Shown here piece by piece: positions 1 through 10,002 of a DNA stretch of 64,000 nt; the stretch's first letter is position 1, and every line of letters starts with the position of its first letter. A program made the position numbers and the translations under genes. Source of the stretch: Cunninghamella blakesleeana (Eukaryota; Mucoromycota; Mucoromycetes; Mucorales; Cunninghamellaceae); contig JAFCIZ010000008.1 of NCBI GenBank assembly GCA_017871115.1, positions 1,532,817 through 1,596,816 of the forward strand. Reading direction: 5' to 3'. The notes beneath the pieces are model-generated. The model saw only the letters and a program-made list of their open reading frames with translations, had not been told where the DNA came from and ran no database searches.

Positions 1-1549
1 CATCAATCGCATAGTTGATTTGACAAATATGATAAGGTGGTATTGATAAACCAGTACTTCCACTTAATATCATCATAGTACCTTCATCTTTATTTGGACG
101 TGTTTGGATTACTGGACTTTTTTCGTGATCATCCATCAGATAAAAGTCTTCATCATCTTGTACAGCATCTTCTTCATTACTATCAGTGGATTCTTCATCA
201 TCAATCGAATCTTCATCATTAGAATCAGTATCATCTTCAGATTCACTAGTATTTGATAGATTTTCAGCTATTTCTTCACCTTGTGGCTGTTCCAATTCGT
301 ATTTAACATTTGTAACACGTTGATATGTATATGGACGTTCATTTGTTTTTATATATGTAATTGGAATTTCTTGTGTACGGCGTTTATAAGTCACCTTTAA
401 AGTACCTGTTTTAAAGTTAATCACTGCTTGTGCATGATCCAACCAACTAGTACCTAACACTATATGTTGTGGACACTTTGGTAATACTTCAACATCAATT
501 GGTATAGTTAATCCTTCACTAACAGTAATAGGAACATCATGAATTACACCTAGTGCAGGTTGTTTAGTACCATTTCCCATTACAAAAATACTTGTAGATG
601 GTGCATCAATTTCTAGATCTAATGATTTCATCATTGCTCTGGACATACAAGCTCTTGCAGCTCCACAATCAATTAATCCAGTAACTTTTACGTCATTCAC
701 CATTATATCGGCATATGCAGCGGTAGTTACAACATCACTATTATCAATAGAATTTAGTTGTACATCTTTTTCCTTACCTTTATCAGCTGGTCTTTTTATT
801 CTTGATTGTCTACAAGCTGTAATCAATTCTCTTCTTAATGGAGCAGATATAGTTATAAGATCACCAACATTAATATTAGCCTTTTGATGTAGTATCTCTT
901 CAGAAATATTATAATTTATTGGTAATGGTTGTGATTTCCTTTTTGGTGTCTTCTTCCTTTTATCAACAGGTGGTTCTTGAATGGATACTTTTTTCCTTTT
1001 ATCATTTATTACTTGTACTTCTTCCATCATATCATTATTATTTGATTTAGAAGGTTCAGTTACATCTTGATTTGGATGCTGTGAAAATACGTTTTGAAAA
1101 AATGGATTATTTTGTAGTGGAACATGTGTATGATCACGAATATCTTGTTGTATTTGTTGTGGAATAGATTTTGTAGCAGCTGCTGATGTACTTGGTTTTT
1201 CTATAGTCTTCCTTGTACGTGGTTTTCTTATTGCTTTTTCAACAACTGGTGGTTTTGGATTTGCAGCAACATTAAAATCACAATCATTGATTTCTTGATC
1301 ACTATCTAATATATTTTGAAGATAATAATGATTTTGTGCTGATAAATAATCATTATGGTTGTCCATTATGTTATGTGGAACGTAAGTATTGGGATTATAA
1401 TTTCGTGTATTTAAGTTGTCATTATTTGGTGTATTATAGTTGTGATATTTATTAATATTATTTTCTTGATATAGTTGATTATTATTTGGATGGATGGATT
1501 TTGTAATAGGGATTCCCAATTGACCATCTGTAACAATTGCCCTATTTAG
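1..1549 (-). CDS. Retrotransposon Pol, N-terminal part with aspartic protease (partial)
   Basis: The frame is open without a stop from 1549 down to base 1, and continues outside the window. It lies -1 relative to gag and has no good start of its own at the overlap, so it is expected to be made as a Gag-Pol fusion. The first roughly 280 residues are a polar, Asn-, Pro- and Lys-rich linker with no recognised domain. A retropepsin-like domain follows: the flexible active-site loop reads GLIDCGAARACMS (near 610-680), with Cys in place of the usual Thr/Ser of D-T/S-G, then VMGNGT, and a C-terminal ILGxxWL-like segment IVLGTSWLDHAQAVINF (near 400-450). A Glu/Asp/Ser-rich linker and SIPPYHICQINYAI at the edge would precede reverse transcriptase. 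Confidence 0.8.
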
Positions 1550-1555
1550 TTTTTT
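1505..1555 (-). promoter_or_regulatory. Programmed -1 ribosomal frameshift signal at gag/pol overlap
   Basis: The slippery heptamer A AAA AAC occupies 1555-1549 in the gag phase and is directly followed by the gag stop TAA (1548-1546). Slipping back one base leads into the open pol frame (CTA AAT AGG...). Downstream, AATAGGG (1546-1540) pairs with CCCTATT (1511-1505), and CAATTG (1539-1534) pairs with CAATTG (1522-1517). This gives a 13-bp stem with a 5-base bulge and an 11-base loop. The GGG/CCC core begins six bases after the heptamer, within the spacing usual for stimulatory structures. This is the canonical X XXY YYZ design known from retroviruses. Confidence 0.8.
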
Positions 1556-2667
1556 GAACCATTAACTGGTGTGTTATTTTGATTATTATTTGGTGGATTA
1601 TTATAATTATTTTGTTGTGGATAGTTATATTGTGGATTATAATTATTATTATTCTGCATTTGATTTCCTTGGTAATAATAATCTCTGTTGTTATAATTAT
1701 CTTCAGGTAAATATTGATTGTTATAATTATGATTATTGTTGTTATTATTATTATTATTATATTGACGATAATTGTTATACTGATTATTTCTGTATTTTTG
1801 ATTATTATTTCTGTTGTAATTATTAGGTCCATTATATGTTTGGTTGTTACGATTATTATTGTTGTTGTTTCTTTGGTTATTGTACGAGCCTCTTTTGTCT
1901 TCTAATTTGGTGTTTATTAATTTTTCCATGTGACCTAAAAGTCTTTGCATCAAAGCAGATTCTCCATCAACATGTTCAGCAGTATTTAAAGATGTATTGC
2001 CATTATAATCACCATAATTATTATTTGACTTCTTTTTATGGCCTCCAGCAAATCTATTAGCATTAGTAAGATTACATACAGATGGTAATGATTGTATGTG
2101 TCTTGTCTTCCACCAATTTTCAGCATAGTTATACCATTGATTCAATGTTTCAGCACCTTGATCCATACAGTGCATTCTGATTTCTTCTTTTAAACCAGCA
2201 CGGAATCTCATCAATATAATATGATCATCTTTTAATTGTGCCAATCTTGCCATTTCTTGGATACGTGCCAAAAAGTTCTTTGGTCTTTCATCATTGCCTT
2301 GTTTAATGGTACCAAGTGCAATTTCGTATGATAATATCAATTCTTTGGTGACATACTTTTCCCTTAAAGCATTCATCAATTTTTGATAGTCATTAGCCAT
2401 ATTTGGATCTTGTTCTAATTGTTCAAAATAGAATTCAGCAGGACCAGACAGTTGCACCTTCAAGATAATTGCCCTTCTATCCATACCAACTCTAGATAAT
2501 TTAAAATAATTTTCCAAGGACTTTTCAAAATAACGAAAGTCTTCGTCATCAGAACCTGAAAAAGTTAAAAGATTAAGCTTCAGCTTAGCAGCAAGGTTAG
2601 GATCATGGTGATGATCATGATTTTCCAACGCGGTTTGCTCGATACTTGATTTTTGTGGATTTTCCAT
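1546..2667 (-). CDS. Retrotransposon Gag-like protein
   Basis: A 373-residue intact Gag. Residues about 30-190 resemble the retrotransposon gag capsid domain (motifs AEFYFEQL, LREKYV, RIQEMARLAQL, MRFRAGL, NWW). Residues about 215-373 are basic and extremely rich in Asn, Tyr and Gln. No CCHC zinc knuckle is visible, although the family normally has one for RNA binding; the basic Asn-rich tail may replace it. The start ATG at 2667 is the first of the frame and lies about 160 bases after the candidate primer-binding site. The gene ends ...TCA AAA AAC TAA, so the last two sense codons form a slippery heptamer for -1 frameshifting into pol. Antisense frames through the Asn repeats are open only because of the repeats. 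Confidence 0.85.
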   Translation of the reverse strand: MENPQKSSIEQTALENHDHHHDPNLAAKLKLNLLTFSGSDDEDFRYFEKSLENYFKLSRVGMDRRAIILKVQLSGPAEFYFEQLEQDPNMANDYQKLMNALREKYVTKELILSYEIALGTIKQGNDERPKNFLARIQEMARLAQLKDDHIILMRFRAGLKEEIRMHCMDQGAETLNQWYNYAENWWKTRHIQSLPSVCNLTNANRFAGGHKKKSNNNYGDYNGNTSLNTAEHVDGESALMQRLLGHMEKLINTKLEDKRGSYNNQRNNNNNNRNNQTYNGPNNYNRNNNQKYRNNQYNNYRQYNNNNNNNNNHNYNNQYLPEDNYNNRDYYYQGNQMQNNNNYNPQYNYPQQNNYNNPPNNNQNNTPVNGSKN

Positions 2668-2824
2668 TGGAATATAAAGATAAGTTTTTGAAATAGGATG
2701 ATAAAGTTTGTATATTTTTAAAGTAGTTGTTTAACTTGAATTTAAGTATTCTTGATTATATTCTTTTATAGATTTAGTTATTCCTTGATAATTAGTGTTT
2801 CCCCGGTTTTTAGTATTATCCCCG

Positions 2825-2837
2825 CCAGTGAGCACCA
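2825..2837 (-). promoter_or_regulatory. Candidate primer-binding site TGGTGCTCACTGG
   Basis: On the minus strand TGGTGCTCACTGG starts with the TGG expected opposite a tRNA 3'-CCA and lies between a possible LTR end (ACACAACA, 2843) and gag. It would pair with a tRNA whose acceptor arm ends AGTGAGC-A-CCA. The donor tRNA is not identified. Two more copies of CAGTGAGCACCA (plus strand) occur at 2930-2941 and 3505-3517, which is unusual for a primer site and weakens the call. Confidence 0.4.
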
Positions 2838-3035
2838 AAATATGTTGTGTAAATTTTTGGTTGTTTGAAAAATAGAATTTCCTTTTATAGTTTTGGAAAG
2901 TAGATAGTTTTATAGTTTAGTTTAGTTGTCAGTGAGCACCAGTATCTTGTTTTATAAGTAGATACAACTTAGTTTAGATTGATAATTTAAAATAAAATTA
3001 AAATAATAAAATAAAATAAAATAAATTATATAATT

Positions 3036-3180
3036 GGATAAAGATCAACAATTATATAGACAAAGTAATAAAATTAAAATAAAATAAATATAATATCGGA
3101 TAAAGATCAACGATTATTATAATAAAATAATATAAAGTAATATTGGATAGTAATCAACAATATTAATATAAAGTAAATAT
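3036..3180. repeat. Three imperfect tandem copies, GGATAAAGATCAACAATT type
   Basis: Copies read ATTGGATAAAGATCAACAATT, ATCGGATAAAGATCAACGATT and ATTGGATAGTAATCAACAATA, starting near 3034, 3095 and 3143, separated by ATAAAATAAA-type spacers. They lie just upstream of the candidate LTR/primer site of the retrotransposon and could be promoter repeats of its U3 region. That role is inference. Confidence 0.6.
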
Positions 3181-3307
3181 AATCTTTAGCTAAAAAGATG
3201 AGTTAAGAGAATTTAATATATATAAATCTTTATTTCAAATTAACTGATTTTTCAAAAATAAAAATAAAAATGTCGAGTATTTATACTATTTTTTAGAAAT
3301 AAGGTTT

Positions 3308-3420
3308 GACTTTTTATCTTCTGAGAGAAGGTAAAAGTATAGAACTTTTTATCTTCCAAGAGAAAGTAAAAGTAATATATAAACTTTTTATCTTCCCATG
3401 AAAGGTAAAAGTATAAAATA
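3308..3420. repeat. Three tandem hairpin-forming units of about 37-39 bp
   Basis: Each unit has the form CTTTTTATCTTC - short loop - GAGAAGGTAAAAG, so each is an imperfect inverted repeat. Units start near 3310, 3346 and 3385 and differ by a few substitutions, including changes in the loop (TGAGAG, CAAGAG, CCATGA). Function unknown. Confidence 0.65.
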
Positions 3421-5415
3421 AGGTTTAAAATTTAAACACCGTTTTTGAAGTGATCCAAACGAATCCACTTCATAACAGTAATATTTGATATGTATAATAT
3501 AATTCCAGTGAGCACCAGTTCCTGTTTTATAAGTAGAACGACTTAATATAAAGGAATAAAAAAATAAAATAAAATAAAGTAAAAAATAAAGAAATAAAAA
3601 AATAAAAATTTTAAAAGGTGTAATATAATTGCAGGATTAAAGAGAGATTTCAGTAACCGCAATGTAAAATAAATATAATAAGAAAATTTAAAAAGTAATT
3701 TAAATTTGAATTGTTGAAAAATATATTTAAGTAAATAAATATAAAATAAAAAAATAAAATGATATAGTTTGTTATAAAAAAATAGATAAATTCAGTAATT
3801 TGAATAAGTTATAAGTAAAATAAGTTAAAATTATAAAATATGATTTATAAAGTGGACAAGTTCAATAATTATTTAATAGATAATAATTTATTATGAAGAT
3901 TTGACAATTTAAAAGAAAGAAAGAGAGAAAAATTGATTCTATTTATATTTAAAAAAAATTAGAAAAGGTATTTAATAGAGAGAGAGTAGGGAAAGGTAAT
4001 GATAATGATTGTCGTATGGAATAGCTACTCCAAGGGCGTTTACTCCAAAAACCGTACTCGAATTTAAGGAGCATCATTAGTAATACCATTGTCGACATAA
4101 TATGAGATAAAGGTAAAATGAGATAAAAAAAATTTAAAATAAAAAAAATAAAAGGGAATATTTATTATACAAAATATTATTTAAAATTTGACAAAAAGTA
4201 AAATAAAAAAAGAATGAAAATTACATTAACTTATTTACACCAAAACAAAATTTATTTTTAGAGAGAGGGAGAGTGGAGGTACGGTCAAGGGCATACAGTC
4301 AAGGATGTGAGATTGACAGCCAAATGAATAAAAATAAATATTTTAAACATTGGCAGCATTACTATCCTGCACGGCAGTAGGTAGAATGATTTGATAAAAG
4401 TAAAAATAAGAAATTTATATATGGTATGCTAAAAAAAACTTGGTATTATTATAAAAGTAAAAAATTAATCATTTTTAAAACCAAGTATAAATATTTGAGA
4501 GAAAGAGAAAGAGAGAAAAGAAGGGAAATGAATACGTAGTTAAGGATATACGGCTATGGGTAACATAAGGCTGGTGAACAAATAGGTATATATTATATAT
4601 TTTTAAAACATAAATAGGATCACTATCCTTAGCGATAAAATGAAAGGAATAAATAAATAAAAGATAAGCAAGTTATTTTATTTTATAATCTAGAAAATAT
4701 AAACTGATGATACTATTTAAATGGTCTTTACTATTTTTATGACCAGCAAAACTATAATAATAACAATAAGAAATAAAATTTATGATTATTGATTAAATAT
4801 GGAATATAAACTAGCATTAGTACTAATTTTACAAGTGCAAGTTGATGGAAGGTGACTTAAAATAAATATATAAATATATTAAGATTAAGCTAAGTGGTTC
4901 CTTTTTAAGAATGGTTTAAAATGATTTTAAACTATTTAAATATTTATATTATCAAACATCAATAAACATCTGAAAATAAATAAAAAGTGAATCAAAAAGT
5001 AATATTTATAATGTTTATTATTAAAAAAAAGAAAAAGGCCTCGAGTATTTATATAAAGAGTAAATATTAAAATATGGCAACGGCATTGGATGCATGAGGA
5101 AAATTATTGAAAGTAGCAATAGATAGATTATTGAATAGATATATATTTTTTCCTTTCCTTTAAACAACTCGATTTTATTTAATCTAGAGCAAGATTATAA
5201 TAAGACATTGATAATTTCCTAATTAAGGTTAGATTAATTATATGTATATCTATTTGCTGTTAGTGTAGAACTACCGTTTAATGACATCATCTTTCACAAT
5301 ACCGTAAAAAGAACCAATGGAAATCAATTGATGATAATATAAAGAACTAATTTAATCAGGTATACTAACTGTTAATTCTATTTTATTTTATTTAAATAAA
5401 GAAAGTGGGTGCATG

Positions 5416-5418
<3 letters not shown>

Positions 5419-5454
<36 letters not shown>
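5419..5454. repeat. (GA)n microsatellite
   Basis: A pure GA dinucleotide tract of about 18 units, about 390 bases upstream of the F-box gene start. Confidence 0.95.
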
Positions 5455-5458
<4 letters not shown>

Positions 5459-5842
5459 AAATAAATTTAATAAAAAAAGAAAAACGGTGAATTTCTTTTT
5501 ATTATTATATAAACATATTCTCCCTGAGAACGTGCTATTTGTTGATAAATACATATAAAAAAGACTTGGAAATTGATAGGAGGAAAATGGGATTTTTTAA
5601 ACATGTGATGGTATTATAAAAATAACCAAAAGAACCGCGCGGGGTTTTAAAATAAATAGCATGAACCATCATGTTGTCAGTTACAAAGGCGCATGACTGT
5701 AAAAATGACATAAAAAATGCTTTACTTAGCAGGAAGAAATCTATATTAAGGAGGAGGGGGACAAGAAATCATGATGGAAAATTTATTTCTCTCTCTTTTT
5801 TATTTATTTATTTATTACTTTTCTTATTCATTTTATTCCATC

Positions 5843-6887
5843 ATGACTCACATACATCATTTACCTGATGAACTTCTTTTATCGATTTTTCACTTGATTA
5901 AGCAAGAAAATCATCTTAATTTAATCTATTTTGCAAAGTAAGTTGTATAAACAGAGAAAAAGAGATAGAAAGAGAGAGGAAGGAAAGGGAGTTGGATTTT
6001 TTTTATTTTATTTTTTATTTAATCACCATGCTTTTATTATTATTATTATTAGTGCTTGTAAACGATTTCAACGATTATCAATGGATTATACATTATGGAA
6101 GAATACTATTATATTAGATCATAGATCCATCCTTCCAAACAACATTCAACCAATACCTTTTCCAGCATCATATAAAAAATTAAATGCAAAAGAAATTTTT
6201 ATTCTGGATTCAAATCAATCGGAAATGGAATATTTAAAAAATATCCTTATTCATTATAATAAATCTACGACTGTTGATTTAAATATAGTAGCATCGAACC
6301 CTATTCACTATTGGAATGTATTAACAAAATATAATAATAATATTCTATTTCGTACTTTATCTATTTCACCATTAGATGATAATAATAATAATACATCAAC
6401 AGCAAACATTAGTACTTTCAGTGATGAGGATACAAAATTATTTTCTTTCTTAACAAACATACAAAATCATTTACAATCCTTTAATTTTTCAATGTTGCCA
6501 TTACAAAAATTAATACATCATCATACTTCTTTAGTGTTTCCAAATATACACATTTTAGATATAGGTTTATTGTCTAATATTCCTTTAGATTGGGCTAAAG
6601 TAAAACTTATGTTTCCAAATTTAAATCAATTAACGCTTCATTCTTTACCATCAAATTGTACATTCGCTTTTTGGGAAATAATTCGATCATTATGGTCCTC
6701 TCCAGATTTATTTCCTTGGTTAGAGTCTATGGTCATTATTCAAGAAAATACAACTGATTCATCAACTTCTTCATTTTCTTCTTCTACTATTACAAAAGAT
6801 GAAGTTGTTGAGACCTTGGCTCGCTTAAATGGCCTTGTAAGAATTGATACAGGTTGCTGGGATATCATCGCTGTAGAAAACTTTTAA
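5843..6887 (+). CDS. F-box protein
   Basis: Two exons, 5843-5937 and 6053-6887, joined by a GT-AG intron (gtaagt...ttattag), give 309 residues. The F-box spans residues about 6-48: it opens with LPDELLLSIFHLI at the end of exon 1 and continues with ANACKRFQRLSMDYTLWKN after the splice, so splicing restores the complete motif. This start is preferred to upstream ATGs because it places the F-box at the N-terminus, as usual. The remaining roughly 260 residues are leucine-rich, with weak repeat-like segments (HILDIGLLSNIPLDW, FPNLNQLTLHSLPSN) consistent with a degenerate leucine-rich repeat substrate-binding domain. F-box proteins recruit substrates to SCF ubiquitin ligases; the substrate cannot be inferred. 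Mucoromycota carry many such genes. Confidence 0.85.
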
Positions 6888-8259
6888 TCTTTACCATTTA
6901 CCTTTTTCTTTTTTAATACCAAAATTATAATACCTTTTTAATAAATAAATAATATAATAATGTGTTCCTATTCTTTATTGAATGCTAATTTAAAAAAAAA
7001 AAAAATAAGGGGAAGGGGGGGTAAGTATATATACTTTTTTCTTTATTTGAATTCATGAATTATAGTAGATCATATTACTCAAATAGTATTTACTTGGTTA
7101 GCTATAAATTCATCATAAGTCTAGAATATATTTAAAAAAGAGGCAAGTATCAAATAATTGAATCAAGTATTAAATAAGGTTTTTTTAAAGTATGAAAAAT
7201 GCTGATTTGATCGTTTTAAATTATTTTTTATACAAGTATATTAAAATATAAAAATAATTGTATTTATTAAAAAATATTTTACAGCTATTACAAGTTAAAA
7301 GATAAGGGGGAAAAAAAATAAATCATATTATACATTCATATATATTCCATTATAAAATAATGATAGAAAATCGTTTTTTTCATAAGAATTAGAAAAAAAA
7401 AAAGAAAAATTAGTATTACATAATAATAAAAAAAAGATTATTATGGAAACAATATACAGTCGCTTATTTCATGATAATAAATAATGGAAAAAATCCTCTC
7501 TGAAATTGGTAATGAATTAACCAAAAATAAGCAAGATAAAATAAAAATTACTGAATTGATAATCATCTCTTGATCAAAAAATTAATCCTTCAGAACCCAT
7601 GATGGTCTAGTGTTTAGTAGTTAAATATATATTTGTTTATTTTTTTATAAAATAAATATTTAGCCAAAAATTCGGTAAAAAAGATCATTATTACTTATAT
7701 TTAACATCTATTCATCATTTTACTTTATTAGCATAAAAAATATCAATAGTAGTATACCGTATCATTTATTAGATTATATATGATATATTCATTGCTATTT
7801 TAGGTAAATATCCATTCCTTAATTGTATTGATTTTTCAATGAAAAATTATTAATCGAGTTTATACTTGAATCCCTCACCAATAGATAAATAAATAAGCTT
7901 TATAGTTTCCAATAATTATATGTAGATATATATTGATATCATTCATTAATAAAGCAAGTATTGTTAGTATTTTATATTAAAAATATAATGTAATAATTTG
8001 TCTTGATTTGAATTTATATTCTTCCTAAAAAAAAAAAAATAGTAATAATTACTTGTAAGTTTCCGATATTTATTTTCTGTTTATTTGTTCTATCTTTCTT
8101 CTTTTTTCTTTTCTCTTTTGTATATTCTATATTATTTCTTATTTCACCCTTTATTAATAACTGCTATCTAGCTTTAGTTTTTTTTTATAAGCTTTTTTTT
8201 ATAATAGTAATAACAATAAAAAAAGTTTGACGATCTTGATAATCGACATAAACATCAAA
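6888..8259. other. Intergenic, AT-rich
   Basis: About 1.4 kb between the F-box and RhoGEF genes. No supported reading frame. It holds homopolymer A/T tracts and a short tRNA-like 5' fragment near 7594-7618 (ATGGTCTAGTGTTTAG) without the rest of a tRNA. Confidence 0.6.
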
Positions 8260-8695
8260 ATGACCAAAGAATTGGATTTAATTTCAATAAGTTCGGAAAG
8301 TAAAAAATCATCCTTTAGATTCAATGGATTGAAAGAGGATAATAACGAAGAACATGAATCTTGTAAGTCACTCTTTTCCTATCTATCGCGGCAAAAAAAT
8401 AAATCACCCCCATCATTAACATCATCAACAACATCAACAGCTCTCCGTTCTTCAAGGTCTATGAAGTTACAACCAACCTTATATCATAATAAAAAGTTAC
8501 TACATGACGATTACATAGAAACATCTAGTTGTTTATCAGATACAGATAAACCTTCTTCTCATAATAGTTTTATTATCAAAGATATTCGTTTAGAAAGACA
8601 TTCTTTAGAAGATTACCATCATTATCATCGTTATTCTCCCAATAATAATTTAGCATGGCTAACCAAAAAAACAGTGGGAACAACAACCTCAGCAA

Positions 8696-8728
<33 letters not shown>

Positions 8729-9965
8729 GTAATAATAACATTAATAACAATAAAAGGAATAGTATGGGGGTAGCAGTGCCAGCAAATATGAATCCAGTAT
8801 CAAAATTATTAAGTTATTCAGAAACAACTACAGAAGAATGTATGGCCATTGGTAGAATGATGATTCATATAGTAGATTCTTATACTATCCAACAATTTTT
8901 AAATAATTATATCACTCAATCTAAAATAGAAAATAATCAAAAAAAGAAAATGAAGCCAACGAAAATTAAAACAAATTACCTACATGAAATACAATCATAC
9001 TCCTCATTGTCATCACAATCACTCTTATCCTCATCAATATCACCATCAGCTATAGTACCGCATTTTCAATCTGCTATTTTACCTTCATTATCTCATAATA
9101 TACCTTGGATGGATCATCCGAATGAATTTATAATAAATAATCAAGAAGAAAAAGGAGACGAAGACAAGGAAGAATATATTATTCTACCTTCAGATATATC
9201 ATTCCAATTTCAAAATCAATTACAACCATCAGTAAATCAGCATTATCATCTTAATTCATCTAAAATAGATTATAAAAGTATACCTTTGGAAATGTCTTTA
9301 TTATTACGACAAAAAAGTACGATTAAAGAACTCATGGAAACAGAATCGAAATATATAGAAGATTTACGTATATTAGTAATGGTAAATATTAATTAAAATG
9401 TATAATGAAATATTTTAACTAGTGTGTTTTTTTAATAACTTTATATTTCTTTTATATATATATATAAATATTAAAAAAGCATTTCTTTGAAGTTATCGGT
9501 GATGCAAAGTGTATAACCTTGGAACAAAGTGAAATCATTGTTCGTAATGGCGAAGAATTATTACAGTTTCATGAAGATTTTTTTGAAGCGTTACAGAATG
9601 CTCATGAGTATAACATGGAATTACATCAATTATCTCCTACACCAAATATTAAAAAAATAGCAGAATGCTTTATAAAATGGGTAAACATATATATATATAA
9701 AGAAACATAGATAGTGTATAATAATAATAGTAATAATAACATATACGTATATTAATTTTAATTTAGGGACCAAAATTTGATATTTATATGGATTACTGTG
9801 TTGGCCAAGATAAAGCGATGGATACTTATAGAGAACTTTTAGAAACTAATGATGCTTTTTCAAACTTAATGGAAAGAACACATAATTTTCTTCGTGTTTC
9901 TCTTGGATTTGGTTTAGGGAGTAAATTAAACTTTGGTGACTATTTAATAACTGTAAGTTTATATG

Positions 9966-10002
<37 letters not shown>

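Larger units (their letters stand above)
1..2843 (-). mobile_element. LTR retrotransposon, Ty3-like, 5' half (cut by window edge)
   Basis: The internal part of an LTR retrotransposon is read on the minus strand and runs off the left window edge. In transcription order it shows a candidate primer-binding site (2825-2837, TGGTGCTCACTGG), a short leader, gag (2667 to 1546), a -1 frameshift signal, and pol with an aspartic protease (1549 to 1). Reverse transcriptase, RNase H, integrase and the 3' LTR would lie left of the window. A plausible 5' LTR 3' end (ACACAACA) stops at 2843, five bases before the primer site. The LTR start is not certain; TGTTGATC at about 3050 would give an LTR of only about 208 bp containing CTATAAAAG. 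Both reading frames are open throughout, so this copy looks young or recently active. Assignment to Ty3 rather than Ty1 rests on gag and protease style and is inference. Confidence 0.8.
2844..5842. other. Repeat-rich AT-rich stretch upstream of the retrotransposon
   Basis: About 3 kb without a coding frame. It holds two further copies of the CAGTGAGCACCA motif, three tandem copies of a GGATAAAGATCAACAATT-like unit (about 3036-3180), three tandem hairpin-forming units (3308-3420), three diverged modules with a GAGAGA tract followed by a GC-richer segment (about 3960-4650), and a GA microsatellite. Part of it is probably retrotransposon LTR or leader, or an older insertion. No tRNA was found. 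Confidence 0.6.

Noticed and set aside
1569..2060. Several plus-strand and minus-strand open frames made of Tyr, Asn or Ile repeats
   Set aside because: They are shadow frames of the Asn-codon repeats in gag; composition is purely repetitive.
3310..3415. Regular repeats as a possible CRISPR array
   Set aside because: Only three units, no unique spacers of equal length, and a eukaryotic context.
5671..5868. 65-codon frame before the F-box gene
   Set aside because: It overlaps the true F-box start in another frame and has a chance hydrophobic end; no motif.
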